21,417 nt of DNA from Desulfobacteraceae bacterium (GCA_021162325.1 JAGGYV010000112.1:1-21417), one strand, 5' to 3'; counted from the first letter of the stretch, positions 8,301 through 15,471 are shown. Notes: generated by a model from the sequence alone, not told the origin. Made by a program: numbers and translations.

Positions 8301-9834
8301 GGATATCATGACCCAGATCATTCAGGAACAAAACCTGAATCGGGTGGTCGTGGCGGCCTGCACCCCCAAAACCCATGAACCCTTGTTTCAGGAGACCCTG
8401 ATCAATGCGGGGTTAAATAAATATCTGTTTGAAATGACCAACATCCGTAACCATGATTCCTGGGTGCATAAAAACAATCCAGAACTGGCGACCGAAAAGG
8501 CCAAGGATCTGGTACGCATGGCCGTGGCCAAGGTTGCTTTGATGGAACCGCTTATAGAGACGGAATTAACCGTCCACCAGACGGCCATGGTTATCGGTGG
8601 CGGAATTTCCGGCTTGAGTAGTGCTCAAAATCTTGCGAATCAGGGCTATGAAACCCATCTCATCGAAAGAGACAGCCGTTTGGGCGGACAAGCTCTGAAA
8701 CTTTTTCATACAGCCAAAGGGGAAAATGTTCAGGAGAATGTTGCAGCCCTTATCGCATCAGTGGAAAATAACAAAAAGGTCCACATCCATCTGGACACAG
8801 AACTAACCGGCGTGGAAGGGTTTGTCGGCAATTTTGTTTCCACATTGACTCAAAATGGCAATTCGGAAACACTGGAGCACGGCATCGCCGTCCTTGCCAC
8901 CGGCGCCATGCCATATACAACGACAGAATATGACTATGGAAAAGATTCCAGGATTCTCACCGCGCTTGAACTGGACCAGAAATTAATTGCCGATGATCCC
9001 ATGCTCAAAAAACTCAATTCAGCGGTATTTATCCAGTGTGTCGGATCAAGAGAGCCGGAACGAATGTATTGTTCCCGGGTCTGTTGCGCCCATTCCATTG
9101 AAAATGCTCTGGAACTTAAAAAACGCGATCCGAATATAAATATTTATATTCTGTACCGGGACATCCGTACCTATGGAGAAAAAGAATACCTTTTCAAGCA
9201 GGCAAGGGAAAAAGGGGTGATTTTCATCCGTTATTCCTTGGACAACAAACCTATTGTTACCGCCAATAACGGCAGCATTACGGTCACGGTTACGGATCAT
9301 GTTTTGGGCCGTCCCATCGAACTGTCGGTGGATCTTGTAACGCTGGCAACTGCCATTGTTCCGTATCGGGATGAGAAGCTGGCCAATTTCTTTAAAGTCC
9401 CCATGAACGAAGACGGTTTTTTTATTGAAAAACATGCCAAACTCGGACCTTCCGAATTTGCCACGGATGGAACGTTCCTTTGCGGCATGGCCCATTATCC
9501 CAAACCGATTGATGAGTCCATCGCCCAGGCCAAAGCGGCTGCGTCCCGCGCCGTCACGCTTCTGTCGCAGGAAACTATTTTCAGCAACGGAACCATTGCT
9601 GAGGTGGAATCGGGCAAATGCGCCGCCTGTGGCGTTTGCGTATCCATCTGTCCATACAGCGCACCAGCCTTTGCTACGGAAGGCCGTTTTGCCGGCAAAG
9701 CAGAAATCAATCCGGTGCTTTGCAAGGGTTGCGGACTCTGCGTTGCTTCCTGTCGATCCGGGGCAATTCATTTAAAAGGATTTGATACGGACCAGATCTT
9801 TTCCCAGATTTTTGAAATGGATGAGGCAATATAG
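5386..9834 (+). CDS. hdrA: Giant selenoprotein HdrA-GltD-HdrA fusion (HdrL-type), UGA read as Sec60
   Basis: Predicted cytoplasmic flavin/iron-sulfur electron-transfer hub of 1482 residues. It is read through the in-frame TGA at 5563-5565, which replaces the second Cys of the HdrA motif TNDCAMC; the HdrA sequence continues downstream as ISPKLVEVGR in the same frame. Parts in order: HdrA/QmoA FAD fold (VVGGGIAG, about 11-18) with Sec60; 4Fe-4S C109/112/115/119; GltD/NfnB-like module (C159, C163, C202, C206, C210; FAD GAGPAG 253-258; NAD(P)H GGGDVAIDAAR 384-394); Cys-rich C621-C637; HdrA CVGSRD cluster from C723; second HdrA module from about 926 (GVFICKCG, FAD GGGISG 1071-1076, CVGSRE from C1218); C-terminal 2x4Fe-4S (C1412-C1422, C1446-C1456). 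The start at 5386 has AGGAG 9 nt upstream; an upstream GTG at 5341 lacks one. Canonical HdrA is about 650 residues. An NAD(P)H-linked bifurcating role is inferred. Confidence 0.9.
5581..5598 (+). promoter_or_regulatory. Candidate bacterial SECIS hairpin in the hdrA-like gene
   Basis: Stem 5581-5586 (CTGGTC) pairs with 5593-5598 (GGCCGG): six pairs, two of them G-U. The apical loop is GAGGTC (5587-5592). The loop starts 21 nt after the UGA, within the 16-37 nt usual for bacterial SECIS, and has G as its first loop base as the consensus asks. An overlapping alternative stem (5569-5574 with 5586-5591) has a loop that starts too near the UGA. Confidence 0.6.
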
Positions 9835-10134
9835 AGTGCTAACTTTTCAAAAGTTGTGTAAAGAGGAAATAAAATTTCAAATTCAAATTCAAAAAGTATA
9901 AAGTGACTAAAGTGACTAAAGTGATCTAAATTGCCTAAAGTTGAGGACTGCGCGAATCGCGCGATCATTTTTATTTAATATATAAATTGACAATGCCGCA
10001 GGCATTAACCACAACTTTAGCTCACTTCAAACTTTAGTTCACTTTTAACTTTTCCGGTTTATCGGGGTTGGGTCTTTTAAAAAAAAAGATGGCCCATATA
10101 TCAAGGATAGACACAAATAAGGAGAACCAAAGAA
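9835..10134. repeat. Intergenic repeat region between hdrA-like gene and mvhD-like gene
   Basis: A 300-nt gene-free stretch inside an otherwise compact locus. It holds a TTCAAA triplet repeat near 9880-9895 and tandem GTGACTAAA units near 9902-9930. An inverted arm of related units lies at 10012-10047, with the perfect 9-bp pair CTAAAGTTG (9935-9943) / CAACTTTAG (10012-10020). Between the arms are two small hairpins, GCGCGA-A-TCGCGC (9950-9962) and AATGCC-GCA-GGCATT (9992-10006). A TTGACA at 9987-9992 has no convincing -10 partner. No coding sequence was recognised. Confidence 0.75.
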
Positions 10135-10569
10135 ATGCCTGAATATGAACCAAAAATACTGAGTTTTCTCTGCAATTGGTGCAGCTATGGTGCTGCCGAT
10201 TTAGCAGGCGTCAGCCGGATGGAATATCCGCCTAATATTCGCATTATTCGAATCCCGTGCACCGGCCGGATGAGTCCCAAATTTATTCTTGCGGGACTCA
10301 GGCAGGGTGCGGATGCCGTATGGGTTTCCGGCTGACATCCCGGCGAATGCCATTACCTGGAAGGTAATTATTATGCCCGTCGAAAATTCGCTCTAATGAA
10401 AAATTTTCTGGAACATACCGGAATAGAACCGGGCCGACTTCATTTTTCATGGATATCATCAGCAGAGTCCACCAAATTTGTAGATGTTGTAACAAAAATT
10501 ACGGATGAGGTAAAAATGCTGGATCCGGCGAATAAAAAATATGTCAAAACCGAACCTAAGGTTGATTAA
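10135..10569 (+). CDS. mvhD: MvhD/FloxD-like [2Fe-2S] selenoprotein, UGA read as Sec67
   Basis: Small electron-transfer protein (144 residues) of the MvhD family, which links an electron donor to HdrA in Mvh-Hdr and Flox-Hdr complexes. The reading frame crosses TGA at 10333-10335. Upstream it ends in GADAVWVSG and downstream it resumes as HPGECHY, giving G-Sec-HPGECHY where the family has GCHPGDCHY. Other conserved cysteines are Cys13 and Cys16 (FLCNWCSY), Cys42 (IPCTGRM) and Cys72. The region after the UGA continues the family to a proper stop at 10567-10569, one base before the next gene. AAGGAG lies 10 nt upstream of the ATG. Without readthrough only a 66-residue fragment lacking two cluster ligands would be made. 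Confidence 0.94.
10352..10368 (+). promoter_or_regulatory. Bacterial SECIS hairpin in the mvhD-like gene
   Basis: ATTACCT (10352-10358) pairs perfectly with AGGTAAT (10362-10368) around the apical loop GGA (10359-10361). The loop starts 23 nt after the in-frame UGA and begins with GG. Position, stem length and loop match the bacterial SECIS consensus closely, and it is a better match than the one in the hdrA-like gene. Confidence 0.8.
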
Positions 10570-10570
10570 A

Positions 10571-11518
10571 ATGACGGAATATACGGATAAAATAAAAGAA
10601 ATATCAAAGCGCGTGCTGGCAGAAGGCAGGGTTGAAATGGTCATCGGGTTTCGAAAAGGGTCCGTACCCATGATGAACCAGCCCCATTTGGCAACTTCTG
10701 CCGAATCAGTTGACGAATTGGTGTGGGACAGCAACTGCGGCCTGAATCTGGCCAATTATATCACCGACAAAAAAGGAACTATTGGAATCATTGCCAAAGG
10801 GTGTGATTCCAGAAATATTGTCACCCATGTCATTGAAAATAAAATCAAACGGGATCAATTATATATTATTGGTGTTCCCTGTACCGGCATGATTGATCAT
10901 CACAAAATCAATGCCATGTTTGACAGCGAAATTTTAACGGTCGAAGAATCCGGCGATCAAATTACCATAAGTGGTAACGGTTTTTCCGAAACAAAGGATA
11001 AGCAGGAACTATTGCAGGAAAACTGTACTGTCTGTACCCACCGGAACCCGGTTGAATATGATGAACTGGCGGGCAATCTTGTGGAAGAACAAAAAAATGT
11101 GGATCAATATGCATCTGTGACCAAAGTAGAATCCCTGTCCGCAGATGAAAAATGGAATTATTTTGAAGATCTTCTTTCCCCCTGCATTCGGTGTTACGCG
11201 TGTCGTAATGCCTGTCCATTATGCTACTGCCCCACCTGCTTTGTGGATGAATCAAGACCCCAATGGGTGGGAAAAAGCCAGGACCCTACAGATGTGAAAA
11301 CCTTCCATTTGCTAAGGGCCTATCATTGTGCCGGCCGGTGTACCGACTGCGGTGCTTGTGAGAGAGCTTGCCCCATGGGCATTAAAATCAGGGAATTTAC
11401 CAAAAAATTAAACAAGGACTGCCAGGAACTCTATGGCTGGGAAGCCGGTCTGTCCCTTGACGAACGCCCGCCGTTAGACACATTTAAAACAGATGACCCG
11501 GATGAATTTATTAAGTAA
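10571..11518 (+). CDS. 4Fe-4S electron-transfer protein, FrhB/FloxC-like
   Basis: Predicted cytoplasmic iron-sulfur protein of 315 residues in the Flox-like set. The N-terminal half (about 20-165, with SNCGLNLANY, AKGCDSRNI and IIGVPCTGMI) resembles the N-terminal domains of FrhB/FdhB-type proteins. The C-terminal half carries two ferredoxin-type sites, C205xxC208xxC211xxxC215P with extra C218, C220 and C223, then C257xxC260xxC263xxxC267P. The start at 10571 is chosen because TAAGG lies 9 nt upstream and it abuts the mvhD stop; an in-frame ATG at 10541 would overlap mvhD by 29 nt. Its partner is probably the MvhD-like protein. Assignment to FloxC rather than another Hdr-associated family rests on neighbours and Cys pattern. 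Confidence 0.85.
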   Translation: MTEYTDKIKEISKRVLAEGRVEMVIGFRKGSVPMMNQPHLATSAESVDELVWDSNCGLNLANYITDKKGTIGIIAKGCDSRNIVTHVIENKIKRDQLYIIGVPCTGMIDHHKINAMFDSEILTVEESGDQITISGNGFSETKDKQELLQENCTVCTHRNPVEYDELAGNLVEEQKNVDQYASVTKVESLSADEKWNYFEDLLSPCIRCYACRNACPLCYCPTCFVDESRPQWVGKSQDPTDVKTFHLLRAYHCAGRCTDCGACERACPMGIKIREFTKKLNKDCQELYGWEAGLSLDERPPLDTFKTDDPDEFIK

Positions 11519-11551
11519 TTTTCGATAATTAATTGGGTAAGGGCAAACACT

Positions 11552-12625
11552 ATGAAGCTCATCAAAATTGACCAGCAAAGCTGGAATACCGGCATCGAAA
11601 AAGCAAAATCCGCTTATCGCGTTTTTGGCCCGGTAAAAGAAAAAAACGATCATGAGTTTAAATTATTAGAACCAAATGAAATGCCGGATGTTCATTGTCA
11701 GAATACACGGCTTTCACCCAAATCAATTATATATCCCCAATCTCAAATAATGTTTACGTACAGCCTTGATGAAAGTAAAGAAGACTGCCGTATCATGAAA
11801 GAGGTTGAAAACGTTAAATCGCCCATGGCAATTATCGGTGTCCGACCCTGTGATGCACTGGCATTTCCCATTGTCCGTAAAAACTTTGACACGCCCGAAT
11901 ACCAGGACACCTATTGGATCAAAGCGTATGAGGCGACCACCTTTGTTGGCCTGGCCTGCAATAACGCCTGTGGTACCTGCTTCTGCACATCTGCCGGCAC
12001 CGGTCCGTTTGGCGAAGAGGGACTTGACGTGCTCATCATAGCAGATGGCGATGATTTATATGCAAAACCCATTACACCTAAAGGCGAGTCATTTATCCAG
12101 ACAGCCGGTTGGACCATGAAAGCTGAAGCCTCTATTGAATCAAGAATTGAAGAGCTGAAAACATCAGCGGAATCCAGCGTCACTTCTTCAGTCCCAACAG
12201 ATCAACTTAAAAACAAAACGACACTTGAACTCTATGATGCCCCCTTCTGGGAACAGGAAGCGTTTTCCTGCATCAACTGCGGCACATGCACGTATGTTTG
12301 TCCGACATGCTGGTGCTTTGATGTTCAGGATGAAACCCATGGAAAATCCGGAATCCGGATGCGAAACTGGGACAGTTGCATGTTCCCTTTGTTTACAAAC
12401 CATGCATCCGGCCATAACCCGAGAAATGCTAAGCATGAAAGGCTCCGGCAGCGCTTTATGCACAAATTAAAATATTACGTGGATAAATACGATAACGGCA
12501 TTCAATGTGTTGGGTGTGGACGATGTATTCGCCTCTGTCCTGTCAATATTGATATACGAAAAATTTGTGACAAAATGAACAATTTTGACGCCGACAGCTG
12601 CGTCTGCGAAGCGACATCGTCTTAG
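11552..12625 (+). CDS. 4Fe-4S protein, FloxB / sulfhydrogenase-beta (AsrA)-like
   Basis: Predicted soluble electron-transfer subunit, 357 residues, of the family including sulfhydrogenase beta (HydB), AsrA and FloxB. N-terminal features are GVRPCDALAF (96-105), typical of the family, and the Cys set C136/C140/C143/C145. The C-terminal dicluster ferredoxin region has C240xxC243xxC246xxxC250P with C253 and C255, then C319xxC322xxC325xxxC329P. In HydBG and AsrAB pairs this subunit takes electrons from the flavin subunit encoded next to it, as here (17-nt gap to the FAD/NAD(P) gene). An AAGGG ribosome site precedes the ATG. Confidence 0.86.
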   Translation: MKLIKIDQQSWNTGIEKAKSAYRVFGPVKEKNDHEFKLLEPNEMPDVHCQNTRLSPKSIIYPQSQIMFTYSLDESKEDCRIMKEVENVKSPMAIIGVRPCDALAFPIVRKNFDTPEYQDTYWIKAYEATTFVGLACNNACGTCFCTSAGTGPFGEEGLDVLIIADGDDLYAKPITPKGESFIQTAGWTMKAEASIESRIEELKTSAESSVTSSVPTDQLKNKTTLELYDAPFWEQEAFSCINCGTCTYVCPTCWCFDVQDETHGKSGIRMRNWDSCMFPLFTNHASGHNPRNAKHERLRQRFMHKLKYYVDKYDNGIQCVGCGRCIRLCPVNIDIRKICDKMNNFDADSCVCEATSS

Positions 12626-12642
12626 CAAAAGGGGGTATCTAA

Positions 12643-13488
12643 GTGCAAAATCCATATTTACCATATCCGGTTCGCATTGATGAAATTATCACCGAAACCG
12701 AAGATAAAAGTTTAAAAACATTTAAATTTGTCTTTCTGAATCCGGACGATGAAAAAAAATTTGCATACGAATCCGGCCAGTTTGGCGAACTTTCGATTCC
12801 CGGTCTGGGCGAAATCCCCATTGGTATCGCATCGTCACCCATGGAAAAAGGATTCATCAAATTTACGGTATTCAAGACCGGAAAAGTAACCGCTTACCTT
12901 CATGCCATGAAGGAAGGTGACATTATGGGGGTCCGGGGACCTTTGGGACATCCTTTTCCCTGGAAAACCCTCGAAGGAAAAAATATTGTCATTATCGGCG
13001 GCGGGTTTGCTTTTACCACCCTGAGATCATCTATTATCAGTATTCTGGATCCGGCGAATCGTTCAAAGTTTAAGGACATTCACGTAATTTACGGTGCCCG
13101 TTCACCCGGCATGCTTTTATACAAAGATGAAGTTACCGCCTGGGCGGAGCGGGAAGATATTAACATGAATATCACGGTTGACGGAACCGATGACCCGGCC
13201 TGGAAATACTTGACCGGGTTTGTTCCCACGATCACGGAACAAAAAGCACCGCCGGGAAACGATGACACATACGCCATTGTTTGCGGTCCTCCGATCATGA
13301 TCAAATTCACCCAACCGGTATTAGACAACCTGGGATACAGTCATGACAATATCCTCATGTCCCTTGAAAACCGGATGAAATGCGGTATCGGTATCTGCGG
13401 CCGATGTAATATCGGAAAAAAATTTGTCTGCAAGGACGGACCGGTATTTACCCTGTCACAGCTCAACCAAATGCCGAAAGAATATTAA
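12643..13488 (+). CDS. FAD/NAD(P)H oxidoreductase with [2Fe-2S] (FloxA / HydG / PyrK-like)
   Basis: Ferredoxin-NADP+ reductase-type flavoprotein of 281 residues, the likely NAD(P)H entry or exit point of the locus. FAD-domain motif is IPIGIASSP (58-66), NAD(P)-domain motifs are GGGFAFTTLR (119-128) and CGPPIMI (214-220), and the C-terminal [2Fe-2S] site is C247xxxxC252xxC255xxxxxxxC263, as in PyrK, sulfhydrogenase gamma and AsrB. It uses a GTG start with a GGGGG-rich ribosome site 7-11 nt upstream. It is the last gene of the cluster and is followed by a palindromic repeat (13493-13545). NADH versus NADPH preference cannot be read from the sequence. Confidence 0.88.
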   Translation: MQNPYLPYPVRIDEIITETEDKSLKTFKFVFLNPDDEKKFAYESGQFGELSIPGLGEIPIGIASSPMEKGFIKFTVFKTGKVTAYLHAMKEGDIMGVRGPLGHPFPWKTLEGKNIVIIGGGFAFTTLRSSIISILDPANRSKFKDIHVIYGARSPGMLLYKDEVTAWAEREDINMNITVDGTDDPAWKYLTGFVPTITEQKAPPGNDDTYAIVCGPPIMIKFTQPVLDNLGYSHDNILMSLENRMKCGIGICGRCNIGKKFVCKDGPVFTLSQLNQMPKEY

Positions 13489-13492
13489 TTTT

Positions 13493-13545
13493 GATGGCTT
13501 CGTAAAAAGTCCAAATTCTTTGCCATCGAAATCCGACTTTTTACG
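13493..13545. repeat. Short copy of an intergenic palindromic (MITE-like) repeat
   Basis: Begins GATGGCTTCGTAAAAAGTCC and ends GACTTTTTACG; CGTAAAAAGTC (13501-13511) and GACTTTTTACG (13535-13545) are perfect 11-bp inverted repeats around a 23-nt loop. The sequence matches both ends of the longer repeat at 18401-18561 (opposite orientation) but lacks its middle. It may also serve as the transcript end of the flox-like operon, although no clear T-tract follows. Confidence 0.85.
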
Positions 13546-13548
13546 AGT

Positions 13549-13592
13549 TTGTCAATTTTAATATTGACAATAAATTTACTTTCCTGTATTTT
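13549..13592 (+). promoter_or_regulatory. dsrC promoter with palindrome over the -35 box
   Basis: TTGACA (13564-13569) is followed after 17 nt by TATTTT (13587-13592), giving a leader of about 75 nt before dsrC. The -35 lies in the right arm of a perfect palindrome, TTGTCAAT (13549-13556) - N6 - ATTGACAA (13563-13570). This is a plausible operator for a dimeric regulator, with a CRP/FNR-like shape. The regulator is not identifiable from this window. Confidence 0.5.
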
Positions 13593-13673
13593 GAATATTT
13601 ATATTTATAAACTATAAATAGAAGACATAAAATAAGTTAAATAATATATTAATTTTTAAAGGAGGAATATTTC

Positions 13674-13991
13674 ATGGCATTAGTAGAATTTGAAGGAAGT
13701 TCATTTAACGTAGACGAAGATGGATTCATTGAAGACTTTGCATCATATAACAAATCCTGGGTGCAATTGGTAAAAAAAGAAGAAGGTATTGATGAGTTAA
13801 ATGAAGAACATTGGTTAGTCATCAATGTTCTCCAGGACTACTACAAGAAAAACGGTATTGCACCGATGGTTCGAATTCTTTCCAAGCTGACCAAGTTCAA
13901 ACTGAAACACATCTATGAACTCTTTCCATCAGGTCCGGGCAAAGGCGCTTGCAAAATGGCGGGATTACCTAAACCGACCGGTTGTGTATAA
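13674..13991 (+). CDS. dsrC: Sulfur-carrier protein DsrC (DsrC/TusE family)
   Basis: Small cytoplasmic sulfur carrier (105 residues). In dissimilatory sulfate reduction it receives the sulfur from sulfite at DsrAB as a trisulfide, which is then reduced by membrane or soluble electron donors. The C-terminal arm is complete: KGACKMAGLPKPTGCV, with Cys93 and the penultimate Cys104 separated by ten residues, the arrangement of true DsrC (TusE-like relatives keep only the last Cys). It has an exceptionally strong ribosome site (AAAGGAGGA at 13658-13666) and its own promoter and terminator, suggesting a highly expressed single gene. No dsrAB is in the window, as is usual for this gene. Confidence 0.96.
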   Translation: MALVEFEGSSFNVDEDGFIEDFASYNKSWVQLVKKEEGIDELNEEHWLVINVLQDYYKKNGIAPMVRILSKLTKFKLKHIYELFPSGPGKGACKMAGLPKPTGCV

Positions 13992-14020
13992 TAAACAAGA
14001 TTTCTCTACTTGAGTTTAAA

Positions 14021-14049
14021 AAAAAGCCCTGCTTTTAGCAGGGCTTTTT
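14021..14049 (+). terminator. Intrinsic terminator after dsrC
   Basis: AAAAAGCCCTGCT (14021-14033) pairs with AGCAGGGCTTTTT (14037-14049) around a TTT loop: a GC-rich core flanked by A- and T-tracts. It is placed 29 nt after the dsrC stop. Confidence 0.95.
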
Positions 14050-14081
14050 ACATTTGATTCGCCCTATTACACCCTCTTTTC

Positions 14082-14546
14082 ATGTTTAAAATAAAAAAAA
14101 TGGACGCAACAGATAAAGCAATACTCAATCGGATACAATCCGACTTTCCCGTGTCTTCCCGGCCATATGCGGTTATTGCCGATGAGTTCAGTCTTTCCGA
14201 AGATGAAGTGATTAACCGGGTTCAACAGTTGAAATCAATCGGTATCATCCGCCGAATTGGCGGCAATTTTGTCCCTGGAAAACTTGGCTATGTCAGCACC
14301 TTGTGTGCTGGAAAAATTCCGGAAGATAAAATCGAAGCCTTTGCCAGAGAGGTGAACCGCTATACCGGTGTAACGCACAATTACGTTCGGGAAAATGAAT
14401 ATAATATCTGGTTTACTTTTATTGCCCCGTCAATGGCATTAATTGAAACATACCTGGCGGAAATCTCCTTAAAAACAGGCATTACGGACATCATCAATCT
14501 GCCGGCAACCCATGTGTTCAAAATTAAAGCGCATTTTAATTTATGA
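14082..14546 (+). CDS. ahbA: Siroheme decarboxylase subunit, AhbA type (Lrp/AsnC-like)
   Basis: One of the two related subunits that decarboxylate siroheme to 12,18-didecarboxysiroheme in the alternative haem pathway used by sulfate reducers and archaea. The protein has 154 residues. It has an N-terminal winged-helix region (about 10-55, IQSDFPVSSRPYAVIADEF) and an AsnC-like C-terminal domain. Family marks are IIRRIGGNFVPGKLGYVSTLCA and GVTHNYVRENEYNIWFTF; the RIGGNF and STLCA stretches favour AhbA over AhbB. There is no strong ribosome site. ATG at 14100 (Met7) is an alternative start. The gene lies just after the dsrC terminator, so it should have a separate promoter that I could not identify. 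It would supply haem for the cytochromes encoded nearby. Confidence 0.82.
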   Translation: MFKIKKMDATDKAILNRIQSDFPVSSRPYAVIADEFSLSEDEVINRVQQLKSIGIIRRIGGNFVPGKLGYVSTLCAGKIPEDKIEAFAREVNRYTGVTHNYVRENEYNIWFTFIAPSMALIETYLAEISLKTGITDIINLPATHVFKIKAHFNL

Positions 14547-14570
14547 TGGCTACGGATTTACAGAAAAAAA

Positions 14571-15380
14571 ATGAAAAATATTCGCATTGCGGTCGTTGTT
14601 TCCAATGCCAGAGTTGGAAACACTGCCAATAATCTCGAACAAATGGCGGCCTGGATCAAAAAATCCGCTGAAAAAAAAGCATCGATTGTCTGTTTTCCGG
14701 AAATGGCGATCACCGGCTATCATGTTCAAAAAAAAATCATAGAAGTTGCCGAAACCGTCCCCGGCCCCTCAACCGATTACCTTACAAATCTTGCTAAAAT
14801 TTATAAAATCACCGTTCTGGCCGGTCTGGCGGAAAAGAAGTTAAACGGCCATATATCCGCCACACATGTGGTCATTGCTCCGGAAGGGATTAAAGGGGTA
14901 TACCGGAAAGTGCATTTAGGCCCTTCAGAAAAGGAACTATTTATTTCAGGTGATGCCATCCCGGTATTTGAGGACAACGGTATTAAATTCGGTATTCAAC
15001 TTTGCTATGATGCCCATTTTCCTGATCTTTCAACTGCAATGGCGCTCAAGGGCGCAGATGTAATTTTCATCCCCCATGCCTCCCCAAGAACCACGCCAAA
15101 CGAAAAAATCAAATCCTGGATGCGTCATTTGCCGGCAAGAGCATATGACAACGGCGTGTTTATCATTGCATGCAACCAATGCGGAAAAAATGGAAAAGGG
15201 CTGAATTTCCCCGGTGTCGGCGTTGTCCTGAGTCCGGCCGGTGAAATTATTCAATCGTATGCGGGTACGGATGAACATATGATTATTGCGGATTTAAAAG
15301 CAGCGGATCTTAAAAAAGTACGGTCCCATAAAATGAGATATTTTCTGCCAAACCGAAGACCGAAAATTTATAAATTATAA
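14571..15380 (+). CDS. Carbon-nitrogen hydrolase (nitrilase superfamily)
   Basis: Predicted cytoplasmic amidase-like enzyme of 269 residues. The Glu-Lys-Cys triad of the superfamily is complete: Glu44 (CFPEMAITGY), Lys113 (YRKVHLGPSEKEL) and Cys145 (LCYDAHFPDL). The Cys motif CYDAHFP resembles the N-carbamoylputrescine/omega-amidase-like branches, but the substrate cannot be assigned. It follows the siroheme decarboxylase gene by 24 nt and is probably co-transcribed with it; no functional link is evident. Confidence 0.9.
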   Translation: MKNIRIAVVVSNARVGNTANNLEQMAAWIKKSAEKKASIVCFPEMAITGYHVQKKIIEVAETVPGPSTDYLTNLAKIYKITVLAGLAEKKLNGHISATHVVIAPEGIKGVYRKVHLGPSEKELFISGDAIPVFEDNGIKFGIQLCYDAHFPDLSTAMALKGADVIFIPHASPRTTPNEKIKSWMRHLPARAYDNGVFIIACNQCGKNGKGLNFPGVGVVLSPAGEIIQSYAGTDEHMIIADLKAADLKKVRSHKMRYFLPNRRPKIYKL

Positions 15381-15471
15381 TAAGGCAGAATGGTGCAGGA
15401 CTAACATAAGGCCTGGCATAATTCATTCTTTCAGAGCCCCTAAAAATTTGCAATCCCAGTTTTTCCCCATA

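Noticed and set aside
5386..9834. Reading the hdrA-like locus as a pseudogene or two separate genes split by a stop codon
   Set aside because: There is no frameshift, the UGA replaces a conserved Cys, the conserved motif resumes directly after it, and a plausible SECIS follows. The ATG at 5614 has no ribosome site and would start inside the HdrA fold.
9987..10010. Separate promoter for the mvhD-flox genes at TTGACA 9987-9992
   Set aside because: No acceptable -10 element lies 15-19 nt downstream; the TTGACA overlaps a small hairpin and may be coincidental.
10541..10570. ATG at 10541 as start of the FrhB/FloxC-like gene
   Set aside because: It would overlap the Sec-extended mvhD gene by 29 nt; ATG at 10571 has TAAGG 9 nt upstream and abuts the mvhD stop.
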